DNA of 64,000 nt from Lepidonotus clava (taxonomy: Eukaryota; Annelida; Polychaeta; Phyllodocida; Polynoidae). The DNA is taken from assembly GCA_936440205.1 (NCBI GenBank), contig OW387149.1:29666966-29730965 (forward strand), in the 5' to 3' direction. Numbering within the stretch: position 1 is the first letter of the stretch; every line of letters begins with the position of its first letter. The notes beneath the pieces are model-generated. The model was not told the DNA's origin. It saw only the letters and a program-made list of their open reading frames with translations, and searched no databases. Position numbers and translations under genes: made by a program. Positions 49,010 to 59,200 of the stretch are shown here, piece by piece.

Positions 49010-49080
49010 CTGTTTCACTTGCAACACGTTGTTGTTGTAATTGCAACCGAAAGTTGCGGCCGGCTGACGTTGGTACGGGT
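49010..49080 (-). other. SLX9 5' untranslated exon (probable)
   Basis: Minus-strand donor AACAG/GTATGTTTT at 49010, and an acceptor TCGTTTCAG just upstream of the start codon (near 48606). GC-richer than its surroundings. The right end and TSS are guesses. Confidence 0.5.
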
Positions 49081-49484
49081 GGTGGTGGTTAGTGAAGATC
49101 ACACCAGGTGGCGCCAGGTGTATTGGTCTGAGCGACTTTCGCGCCACAGCCCAAAAATGATTCTGACTGATGTCATTAGTTCACACAGGTAGACTAGTGT
49201 TATTTATATTTTGATAAACAGATCGAAGAATAGGCTCCAGGCCCCTGGGTATTTTTTTAGAAGTGTAAGGTGATTTATTACAAACTCATTGACAATTGTT
49301 TTTTGAAAAAATTGGCATTCTTTTCAGTGACATTCTGACGGTCAAACAAAATTTTTGTTGTATTTGTCTTGGGCAGCGACTATTAAAGGAAACCTTGCAC
49401 ATAACTGCAGGGTGGTTATTTTTTCAATGAATGCAAGTCAGCATGTCAGTCACAACTTGTAGGCCTACTATCAATGTAGCCTAT

Positions 49485-50010
49485 GCAAAATCAAAGGATA
49501 CAAGTTTAGGCCCATTTGGGCCCATTTAAGAAATTTTCCATGGCGAGAAAGTTGCTACCAGTGATATCAATCATGTATAATACATTTGCTGTGATCGTTG
49601 CGGTTTGCATGGCAAAGCCAACAGTATAAAAAATACAAAATTTGTTATTTCGATTACCACGGCAACCAAAAAAGTACGTTTTTATTAATGTTTTAAGTTA
49701 ACAAGTGCGAAAGCCGATCATATGTAGTAAGTCATATGAGATTATTAATTTTAGTCACAATTCATAAAATAGAATCATAGATATAGCACTTTGAAATACC
49801 ATAGGCCTAGATATGGATGAGACATAATGTCAGAACGTCATGAACTATGATGTTTAATTTGGATGTTATTCATACGGAGCATTTATGTCATTTCCTTTAA
49901 CTCATTTTACCAAGAGTCCAAGTTGCAGTCTTCTGTCCTTAGACCACGAATCAACTCCTGATATAGCTCGACCATTGAGAGGTGACAAGAACACACATGT
50001 GAAAGGATAC
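49485..50010. repeat. Duplicated segment D, copy 1 (empty site)
   Basis: Matches 51105-52247 from ttaggcccatttgg to aagaacacacatg at about 90%, but without the MITE: at about 49515-49530 it reads gggcccatttaagaaat, the pre-insertion TTAA site. Confidence 0.85.
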
Positions 50011-50299
50011 TGTTTATTGTTTATCCAAGACATTTGATATACGCCACTGATTTCTCATTAATATTTCACCAGTCCGCTGATCCACTCAGTTCTTTCCACC
50101 AAAACGCTCCTAGACAAAGTCTAACCTATCAGTAATGATCCTTCTAAGGCCCAGCCTCCCAGCCTATAAACATGAGGTCTTCTTTGGCTGACAGTTTGAA
50201 CATCTCTGAAGCTGCTCTCACTACTTAATTCCCAGCCTAGCAAATAAACAGGGCCTTACCACCCCTTTTTATAGCTACAGGTCATGTTGTAATTCGGTT

Positions 50300-50613
50300 G
50301 GTTGGTTATTGGTTGCTTTACGCCCTAATTAACAGCCAGGGTCATATCAAGGGCGGTGATGGTGATCGAATCTATGAGAAGGTAGAGACCATACCCCTAC
50401 ACTTTTACCGAGGCAGGTGTTCTTTAATGTGCATGGTCCCATAGACAGGGCCACACACACAACAGCCGGTGGTCTACTAGAGACCTTTGATATCCCAGTT
50501 GTTGCCACTGGGAGAAATGCAGAGGGGAGTAGCGGCCAGCTCAGCCGGGAATTGAACCCCGGCCGCCCGCGCAGCAGACGGACACCCTAACCACTACACC
50601 ACCCCACATGCCT
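50300..50613 (-). repeat. Full-length tRNA-derived SINE
   Basis: 314 bp on the minus strand, flanked by a perfect 16-bp target duplication, ATGTTGTAATTCGGTT (50284-50299 and 50614-50629). The head shows an A box (TGTAGTGGTTAGGGTG) and B box (GGTTCAATTCC); the tail ends in an (AACC)-like repeat. The sister fragment at 1186-1281 shows the family is dispersed. Confidence 0.92.
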
Positions 50614-51104
50614 ATGTTGTAATTCGGTTATAGATAATAACTAGCTCCGTACGCAGTCTCCTCCTTGTAGACTGCTGTCGTCCAATACATAATTATAGTT
50701 CCCACATCATGTAAGACATGAACACTCGCGTGAAAGGATATTGTTTGTTTATTATCCATTGTATAGTTGCTTTGTGACAAGAACCCGATTGACCATGATC
50801 AGTCCCGAGGTAGGAATCCCCTCAAACACATTCAGTCAACGCTCTCGCGCTCTTACACGATTTCTATGCCTCTATCCAGAACCAAGACTGCAGATTAAAG
50901 GTCCAACCTTTCCAGGATGTTACTCACACAGCGTTACAGTGAACTCTGACTGACTGAGAACAAACACGCTCTTTTCGTATGGTACGTCACACCGTGACTC
51001 CTCCCCCATTTCACTATTGACAAAGTGAAACATGGCTTGCACGTGCGCTTCTAAAGCTCATGCCGTAGTGCCTACAAAACATGGACTGGCCACCCGCGTC
51101 AGTA

Positions 51105-52247
51105 CAAAATGACAAATAATTGATAAAAGCTTAGGCCCATTTGGTCACATTTAACCCTTTCACTGCCAGATATATCACAATGTAACTGATATTTACTGAA
51201 ATATTGCCCAAAATACAAAAAGTAGTGCATAAATTCCCTAAAACTCAAATTTAGTTTAGATTCTTCAGATGAAAAGCTTTTTTCAATAATTTTGATATAA
51301 ACGTTCCAAATGTTGGCACTGTGCCAATAAGGCAAATTTCTTCCGCTGAGTAATTGTTCGTACTATCGTAATTTGCAGGTTACCATGGTAACCAATAACT
51401 CATAAAATAAGTATGACACTCTTTATAAAAGTAACATGAAAACATTATCTTTTTTGTGCAAAAGACAGTTTGTGATTATCATAAGTGAAAAAAAAGTTAG
51501 AGCAAATTAAAAATCATGTCATTTACATAAATTCACCCATTTTTCATGATTTTTTAATAAGTATGGCAAATTCAAATGTAAACACATTGTTTATGGTTTC
51601 TCGAATCGCTATTCTAACATTTTTGGGTGACTTGATAGTCCGATGTTCAAATACCTGTATCTCTGGTTCTAATTGGAATATTTGAAAAATTCTTTCAGAT
51701 TCTGAAAGCATAATTTGCATTCTTTCAATAGTGTTCCTATGGGATTTTACTATAGGGCCCCATATGAGGCCTCTGGCAGTGTAAGGGTTAAGAAATGTTT
51801 AATGGCGAGAAAGTCGCTACAAGTGATATCAATCATGTATAATACATTTGCTGTGAACGATGTGGTTTGCATGGCAACAGTACAAAATAAAACAAAATTT
51901 GTTATTTTGATTACCACGGCAACCAAAAAAAGTACGTTTTTATTAATGTTTTAAGTTAACAAGTGCGAAAGCCGATCATATAATAAGTCATATGAGATTA
52001 TCAATTTTAGTCACAATTCATAAAATAGAATCATAGATATAGGACTTTGAAAACCATATTATATAGTTGGGATAAAATGTCAAAACGTCATGAACTATGA
52101 TGCTTAATTTTGGTGTTATTCATACGGAGTATTTATGTCATTTCCCTCAACTCATTATACCAAGAGTCCAAGTTGCAGTCTTCAGTCCTTTGACCACGAA
52201 TCAGCTCTTAATGTAGCTCAACCATTGAGAAGTGATAAGAACACACA
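51105..52247. repeat. Duplicated segment D, copy 2 (filled)
   Basis: Second copy of 49485-50010, split by the MITE at 51155-51787 and cut on the right by the LTR that starts at 52248. Confidence 0.85.
51155..51787 (-). mobile_element. Non-autonomous partner of the DUF7869 transposon
   Basis: 633 bp, CCCTTTCACTGCCAGA...TCTGGCAGTGTAAGGG, flanked by TTAA at 51151-51154 and 51788-51791. Its left end matches the right end of the 35832-41181 element, inverted (CTGAAATATT, CCAAATGTTGGCACTGT, CCATGG(C/T)AACCAA). Its right end matches the left end (CTATAGTAAA, CCCATAGGAA, TTAGAACCAGAGAT). No coding. Confidence 0.88.
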
Positions 52248-52886
52248 TGTTGTACTAATAGCTTAGCACTTTTAATATATTCTCGTGTTATATAATCCAT
52301 CAGGGATCAGGCTTAGCAAGTCTACTTCTAGTCTACTTCTAGGAGAAATATCTTACGCTCCTAGCGCCACCTGTTAACCAGTATAAAAGGCGCTGCAAGG
52401 TAGGGAGCGAGCAGTTAGTTGGTTAGAAGTTAGTAGTCACTAGGTTTAGTGGGAACATCAGCTAAGTAAGTTTAGCCAAGGAGTTATACCTGGAGTAAGT
52501 ACATCGGCTCCCGTGTAACAGACTGGAGTTTACCAATATCAACTACCTCGGACATAGGATTGTGATAGAACTGAGTACTAGAATGGTCTAGAAGGTGTTG
52601 GAGCAACTCGTGTTCTAAATGTGGTTGATTGCTGATAGGAGATGGGAGGTGGACTGATGAAGACTTATACATGGTGGCTTTGACTCGGGATGAGATGTTT
52701 ATTGAATAAAAAACCTTTCATATTAAGAAGCTCCCTCATCGTTCATTTCTTTTGAACTGTTGGGAAGTGGACGGACAAACTTTAAAAGCAGTCTGAATTA
52801 CTCAGGCATTCTGGGTAAACGACTCATGAAGACTTGGATATACACGAACATTACGCAGTCTTAAATCAAACATTAACAATAGTTCA
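52248..52886 (+). repeat. 5' LTR
   Basis: About 639 bp, TGTTGTAC...GTTCA. TATAAAA at 52382-52388, AATAAA at 52705-52710, then U5. A TGGTGGAGATTACCC stretch just after the end is the likely tRNA primer-binding site (tRNA not identified). Confidence 0.8.
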
Positions 52887-52915
52887 TTTGGTGGAGATTA
52901 CCCGAAACATGACTT

Positions 52916-55900
52916 GTGCCGTTTTGCTCATCCTTGATGTCAGCCACCGGTGACTTTGAGGCTTCCTCTAACCCCAAGCCTCAATCTTTGCGGCCCGCAG
53001 GACACGATGTGTCAACATCATATACAGGGAATGTGGAAAACCGCCACCTGGTAGGTAATCCCTTAGACGGGGAGGCACAGAGACAGGAGGTCGCAGCCAG
53101 ACCCAAGCAGCTCTGCCCCGAAGGTGCACAAAATTACCAAACCCGTGGCAAAGGTAAACCATTTCCCTGGCACCTAGGGTCCAAAGATAGGCCGGTTCTT
53201 GACGAAGGACTTGAAACCCTAACACACTCGGGACGAGTTGAAGGGAAGAACCGTCTCACGGAATATCAGCAATATTGGAACCTAGGGTACGTACCACCTA
53301 CGGACCACGAAACTGGTACTAGCTCTCGCTCCACCTGTGAATCTGATGTGAACAATCCGTGGTGTAACCAAAGTGTTCCTTATCGTTTACTACCCGCAGC
53401 GGGAGGTGAAAGCGAACAGGAAGTTTCCAATGAAGATAACCTATTTTCTTCAGGAAACCTAAAACAACGACAAAACACCGCGGATAACTCCAGCCCATCA
53501 GGGGGAAAACGCCCCGAAAATCCGGTAATCCTACCTGATGGGAGCTCTCTCACCTATCCATTACCCCAACGACTTGAGTTTATCAGTCACCCACTGGTAA
53601 CACCAACTCACCCCAACCCGGGGGCGTCCATTCCTTATTCCACTGTAGCTAAAGGAAAAACAGTGGGAGGGGATAGGGGAGTGGGAAGGGAAGCAGAGGG
53701 AAACAGCGAGAAAGTAGGCAATTTACAACCCTATCGATTAACTTACGGTGTAGAAACGAACTTAGACCAAGCTGGTAAAAGAGCGGAAGCTCGGGCCTTT
53801 GATCCAGCCGAAATATTAAAGCAGTGGGCAGACTCAAGCCCCGAAAAGCACATAGATTTAGAGAGGCTAAGCGATCAGGATAGTGAAGAAAATGTAACGC
53901 TTAAAGCACAAGATTTTAACACTCTAACTCATGAATTGTATGAAGAATACGAGGACGAGTACGAGGAAGAAAATAGCGAGACAGAACAAGCAGCCGCAGA
54001 TGTCAGAGGGGGTAGTCCTGATAGAAAATTAGCTAGAGAAGATAAATCAACCTCGTCTTCATACGAACTTATTACCGAGGATGTTTTAGACACAGGTAAG
54101 AAAGCTAAACTAGAGAGTGAGGACGAAATTAGTGTAGAGGAAATACCTGTGAAAGAACAGTGGGACGATCACGATATACAAAACCTCCACGAAAATAATA
54201 TGGCAGAAGGAGGCGTTCCTTTGATGGATCTAGTAGAAGAAAGAGAGGATAGAGATCAACGCCAGCAACCCGGTGAAAGGGGAGCTGGGGGTGTAGATCT
54301 GGGGGCATGGCATCCTGACCGTGGGATGGACCCTGGGGGACCTCAACAAAACAATGGGAATGGCCAGATCCTAATCCAGCAGCCGGGCCGAGGCGTGCCG
54401 GCAGGAGGCCAAGGTAATCAGGCCAATCCTCCCCTTAATCAACAAGTTCAAGGGGGCCAGAACGATCAGGCCAACCCTCAAGGACTTATTCCTCCTCTTA
54501 ATCAGCAGGTCCAGGGAGGCCAGGATAATCAGGCCAACCCACAAGGGCCTAACCCTCCTCAAAACCTTCTCAACAACCCTCCTCAAAACCTTCTCAACAA
54601 CCCTCCTCAAAACCTTCTCAACAACCCTCCCCAAAACCTTATTAATAATCCCCCTCCGAATCAGCCCAATCTGGGGATAAACCCTGGGGGACTCCGGCAA
54701 CCCGGTGAAGGGGGAAATGGTGGTGCGAATCCGGGAATACAGCAGCCTAATCCTGGGGTAAACCTTGGGGGACTGCAACAAAATGATGGGGGAGGCCAAC
54801 CAGGCCAACAGCCCGGCCGGGCCGTGCCAGCAGGAGGTGGGGTCGATCAAAACCTGCTCCCTCACCTATTGCAGGCGATGGCACTCGCAGCCAATCTTAA
54901 CGCAGGCCGAGGAAGAGCGGATAACCAGCAGGGTCAGCAAGCCCCAGCAGGCCAGAATAATCAAGCGAATCCACCAGGACCCAATAACCCTCCCCCAAAC
55001 CAGAACAACAATCCATTCCTTAACCAATATAATAACCCTCCAAACCCGCCAGGTCCGCCGGGCCCACCAGGTCAGAACAACCCCCCAAACCCACCGAATC
55101 CTCCACCACCGGGACCGCCGGGACCGCCAGGTCCGCCGGGCCCACCCGGTCAGAACAACCCTCCAAACCCGCCGAATCAACCAAATATTTGGGAAATTCT
55201 ACCGCAGTTGGGTCTGGCACTGGGGCAAACACCAGCGCCAGTGCGTGAAACGACTCACAGTGGTCACCAAAGGGGACCAAACATTAGGTTACCGTGGTTT
55301 AGTGGAAAAGAAGACGAGCAAATAGAAAAGTATTTCAGGGAATTAAAACGACTGAAAGCTATCTATGACTGGTCGGACGCCCACCTCCTGAATATGGCGC
55401 TGTTAGGCCTAAAGGGAAGGGCCGACGACTGGGCAGGAGCGTTAGCTGAAAGTGAGAAAGACTCATTTGAGAAGCTAGAAGCCCAAATGACCAAGATCTT
55501 CGGTGATCGAAGAGCTAAATGGCAGAAACACGCAGAGTTCTGTGCCCTTAAACAAGGAAAGGACCAGAGCGTGATCGAATTTGCAGGTGTTCTGAAACAA
55601 AAGCAAGTTAAGGCAGAGGCGAGTGAAAGCATGATGTTAGCTGTGTTTTTAGAAGGATTAAAACAGGGCGTAGCCAGGCAAGTAGCCATACTGGACCCTA
55701 AGTCGTTCACCGAAGCGGTGGATTGTGCAACGAGACTAGAATCGTTGGACAAAGGCAAAGGGGGAACTAAAATATCTAATGCAGTGAGCGAACTGGCTGG
55801 AAGCCAAGAATCAGAGGAGACCGCGGCCCTAAACTCCATCTCCGAACGATTTGGAGTGGTGCTGGCCCGACTGGAGGCCGCTCCATGGTTCCAGAAACCA

Positions 55901-56251
55901 AAGCCAGGGCAAAGCGGGACTCCCCAGAGTGGTGGTAACTTTAAACAGCAAGGTTATGAGAGAAAAGATAGGTACGAAAACCAGAAAGGTGAAAGAAATT
56001 CAGATCAGAAGCCTAAATCCAATATCGCCCCGAACAGAGAGGCAGATAAGGGAAAGAATCTGCCAACTCAACAGAAGGTAGAGAGACCCAGGTTGCCTTT
56101 TGATGAAAGTAAGTTTTGTATCATTCACCAACAGCATGGTCACTCTACAGAAGCGTGCTTGTGGTTGAAGAATAGGTTGAGGGAAAAACCCCCGCGGATC
56201 TACAAAGATAGCAAAGCCAGTGGTACCGAACAAAAGAATAAGGGAAACTAG
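52916..56251 (+). CDS. gag of Gypsy-type element
   Basis: 1111 residues. The N-terminal third is hydrophilic with an acidic tract (about residues 340-360). The middle is Pro/Asn/Gln/Gly-rich, with four tandem NNPPQNLL units and a collagen-like GPPGPPGPPG run (about residues 710-760). The retrotransposon gag domain is at residues 785-960 (LPWFSGKEDEQIEKYFRELK, GLKGRADDWAG, FGDRRAKWQKHAEF). One zinc knuckle near the C-terminus is of the C-x-x-H...GH-x4-C type (FCIIHQQHGHSTEAC). It forms the particle core. A start at 52937 is equally possible. Confidence 0.88.
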   Translation: MPFCSSLMSATGDFEASSNPKPQSLRPAGHDVSTSYTGNVENRHLVGNPLDGEAQRQEVAARPKQLCPEGAQNYQTRGKGKPFPWHLGSKDRPVLDEGLETLTHSGRVEGKNRLTEYQQYWNLGYVPPTDHETGTSSRSTCESDVNNPWCNQSVPYRLLPAAGGESEQEVSNEDNLFSSGNLKQRQNTADNSSPSGGKRPENPVILPDGSSLTYPLPQRLEFISHPLVTPTHPNPGASIPYSTVAKGKTVGGDRGVGREAEGNSEKVGNLQPYRLTYGVETNLDQAGKRAEARAFDPAEILKQWADSSPEKHIDLERLSDQDSEENVTLKAQDFNTLTHELYEEYEDEYEEENSETEQAAADVRGGSPDRKLAREDKSTSSSYELITEDVLDTGKKAKLESEDEISVEEIPVKEQWDDHDIQNLHENNMAEGGVPLMDLVEEREDRDQRQQPGERGAGGVDLGAWHPDRGMDPGGPQQNNGNGQILIQQPGRGVPAGGQGNQANPPLNQQVQGGQNDQANPQGLIPPLNQQVQGGQDNQANPQGPNPPQNLLNNPPQNLLNNPPQNLLNNPPQNLINNPPPNQPNLGINPGGLRQPGEGGNGGANPGIQQPNPGVNLGGLQQNDGGGQPGQQPGRAVPAGGGVDQNLLPHLLQAMALAANLNAGRGRADNQQGQQAPAGQNNQANPPGPNNPPPNQNNNPFLNQYNNPPNPPGPPGPPGQNNPPNPPNPPPPGPPGPPGPPGPPGQNNPPNPPNQPNIWEILPQLGLALGQTPAPVRETTHSGHQRGPNIRLPWFSGKEDEQIEKYFRELKRLKAIYDWSDAHLLNMALLGLKGRADDWAGALAESEKDSFEKLEAQMTKIFGDRRAKWQKHAEFCALKQGKDQSVIEFAGVLKQKQVKAEASESMMLAVFLEGLKQGVARQVAILDPKSFTEAVDCATRLESLDKGKGGTKISNAVSELAGSQESEETAALNSISERFGVVLARLEAAPWFQKPKPGQSGTPQSGGNFKQQGYERKDRYENQKGERNSDQKPKSNIAPNREADKGKNLPTQQKVERPRLPFDESKFCIIHQQHGHSTEACLWLKNRLREKPPRIYKDSKASGTEQKNKGN

Positions 56252-56289
56252 AGGAAGGGTCCGTTCATTCCACGATAGAATTAGGCGCA

Positions 56290-59200
56290 GTGGACGGACC
56301 GGCTAGAAGAGAGATAGGAGACGAACCATTTTTCTTAACGCTAAGATTTGATGATCTGAAAGAGGTTAGGTCTTTGGTAGACACTGGGGCGAGTGATTGC
56401 TTCATGTCTACCTTTTGCAAACAGCAGATTCCTAAACAATGTATACTAGATGAATGGAAGGTATCGAAGGGAAACATCAGTTTAGCAGACAATTCGTCTC
56501 AAGTGATATTAGAACAAATCAGGTGTAAGTTCTCGATCCAGGGATCGGTGGTTTGCTACGACTTTAACATAGTGGACAACTTATGTCACTCTATAGTAAT
56601 CGGTAGAAACCTGTTAACAGTGCTTCGTTCAGATTTGTCTTTACCAGGCGCAAAGATAGAAGTGTTTTGTGGGAACCCCATAGTTAGCAAAGAAACGGTG
56701 AAAATTCCGCCGGGAAATGAATGCATCATACCGGTTACCACCCGAGAGCCGATGGGGTTAGACTCACCCGTGGCTTACTGCGCACCGGCAGTAACCGCAC
56801 CTGTCCTAGTGGAGGGGTGCGTGAATACGGTGGGAAGTCAGTGGTGGATTAAAGTCATGAATCCGCTAGATGAAATGCAAGAAATCACCCCACAGGAAGT
56901 ATTAGCTTTTGCAGAAGAATGCGCAGTGCCTGAGGTAAACCAAAATCAGATAGAAGAGTTCCTAGACTTGTGTTATCTAACTAAAACAGAGACCCCAATG
57001 TCCATCTGTAGGATTTCTGTAGAAGTAATGAAAGACGCAGTGCAAATGGAAAGCCAAACCTCTGAGGAGAAATCCCGAGGTAAAATGGATGAAAATGTAA
57101 GTAAAATAGATCTAACCGAGTCGTGCTTAAACGAAGAACAACAGGTAAGGTTTAGACAAATGCTTAATAACAACAGAAATGCACTAGCGTTCTCAATGGA
57201 AGAGTTAGGTCACTGTGAAATAGCGCCGATGAGAATCATTGTGGATGAGTCGCAGGGAGTCATAAGTTCTAGACCATACCGATACTCTCCACAGAAAATG
57301 GATATCATCGATGAACAGGTTAGGCAACTCATAGATATAGGTGTCATAGAGCCCAGCGAATCGGCTTGGCGAAGCCCGCTGGTGGTAGTGCAGAAGAAAG
57401 ATGGCAAACCTAGGCTCTGTACAGACTTTCGCATGCTTAATCAAGTCACTTTTAAAGATAAATTCCCCATGCCCACGGCTCGCTCGCTTTTCCTATATAT
57501 GGCTTACAAGAAACCCACTATGTGGACAGCTTTAGATCTGTTGAGCGGCTATCATCAGTGTGTAATCGAAGAAGACAGTAGAAAATATACCGCTTTTGAA
57601 ACCCCGATGGGTGTGTATCAGTATAAGCGTGTACCATTTGGCTTAGTTGGCGCGCCTTGGCAGTTTACCAAAGTGATGGCCATTGCGCTAAAAGGGTTGA
57701 TTCCAAGAACATGCTTAGCATATTTAGACGATGTAATCGTCTACGACACCACTTTTGACGAACACCTGGCGAGCGTTGAGGTGGTCCTCCAAGCTTTAGC
57801 GAGAGCCAACCTCAAATTGAAACCGTCTAAGTGTGAGTGGTGCCGCAGTGAAATTAATTTCCTCGGTCATGTAGTGAATGCCAAAGGGGTGGCTACACAA
57901 AAGGTCACCACAGAAAAGATCACAGCCTTTAACCGCCCGCATAATGTAAAGACCATCAAGTCCTTTCTGGGGCTATGTAACTACTACCGACCGTTTGTCC
58001 CTAATTTCGCCGATCTAGCAAAGCCTTTAAACCGGCTGCTAAAGAAAGAAGTCTATTTTGAGTGGACGGAGGCTTGCGAGGAAGCGTTTCAACAGTTAAA
58101 GAAACTGCTCACCTCGCCACCCTTACTAATCCATCCGGATATAGGAGGGCATTTCTATCTACTAACAGATGCATCAGACGCCGCGTGCGGTGCAGCGGTT
58201 TGTCACAAACTAGATGAAATCTACCGTCCGGTTGCTTTCTGGGGATGTACTCTCCGGGACGCCGAATTAAATTATTCGGTAACAGAAAAGGAGGCTCTGG
58301 CAGTAATTAAAGGCATTAAGAACTATGAGGACATGTTGCAGGGAGCTAAAATCACAATAGTGACTGATCACAAACCGTTGATTCCCCTGCTACAGAGTGC
58401 CTACAAAGCCCCGTCAGCCCGGCTGAGACGGTGGGCTTTAGCGTTATCAGATTTTGATTTTGAAATCATATATGAGCCAGGAGCGACTCATTTTCTACCG
58501 GACTATTTGTCTAGAGTCTATCATGAGCATGTTCCAGGTGAAGAATATGAGCCCGCTGTGGGATGTGAGTTATTTGAGGCCGAAGTTCAGGATGAAGAGC
58601 TTTCTGTAGCTACGGTAATAAACGCGCAACTCCAAGATGCAGAGTGCGCGCAATTGATAGACTACCTGCAGGACGGAGACCTACCGACAGATCCCATTGA
58701 AGCTAGGCGAATAATGGACCAAGCCGATTTTGTGGGAATGGTGGCACCGGGAGTACTCTGTAGGTTCAACGTCAAAAGGTATAGCAAACACCAAGACCAA
58801 TTGGTAAGGCTAAAACCACGAATGATAGTTCCGGGAAGGTTAATTCCCAAAGTCCTGAGACTGTTACATAATGACATATTAGCTGGGGGACATGTAGGGA
58901 TCAGTAACCTCACTACCAAAATCTCTGATAAATTCTACTGGCGGAACATGAACGCCGATATAGTAGACTATGTGAAAGCTTGTGAGACCTGCTCTCTGAG
59001 GAGACGGGCTCCGCATTTCAAGGCCTTAGCTAAGTCTTGGGAGAGACCAACCCGACCCTTTGAGGTGGTACAGTGTGATTTCATCGGGCCACTAAAGAGG
59101 GCTAGGGATGGGTCAAAATATATCATGACCTTCATAGACCTACTAACAGGTTGGCCGGAGGCTTTCACCACGAAAGACTCCACTGCGCAAACCGCGGCCA

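Noticed and set aside
49990-50720. Possible minus-strand LTR (TATA-like and AATAAA-like words, aaggata(c/t)tgttt at both sides)
   Set aside because: The end repeats are short and imperfect, and no TG...CA ends or target duplication could be fixed.
55219-55839. Minus-strand frames over gag
   Set aside because: Complementary shadows of the long gag frame.
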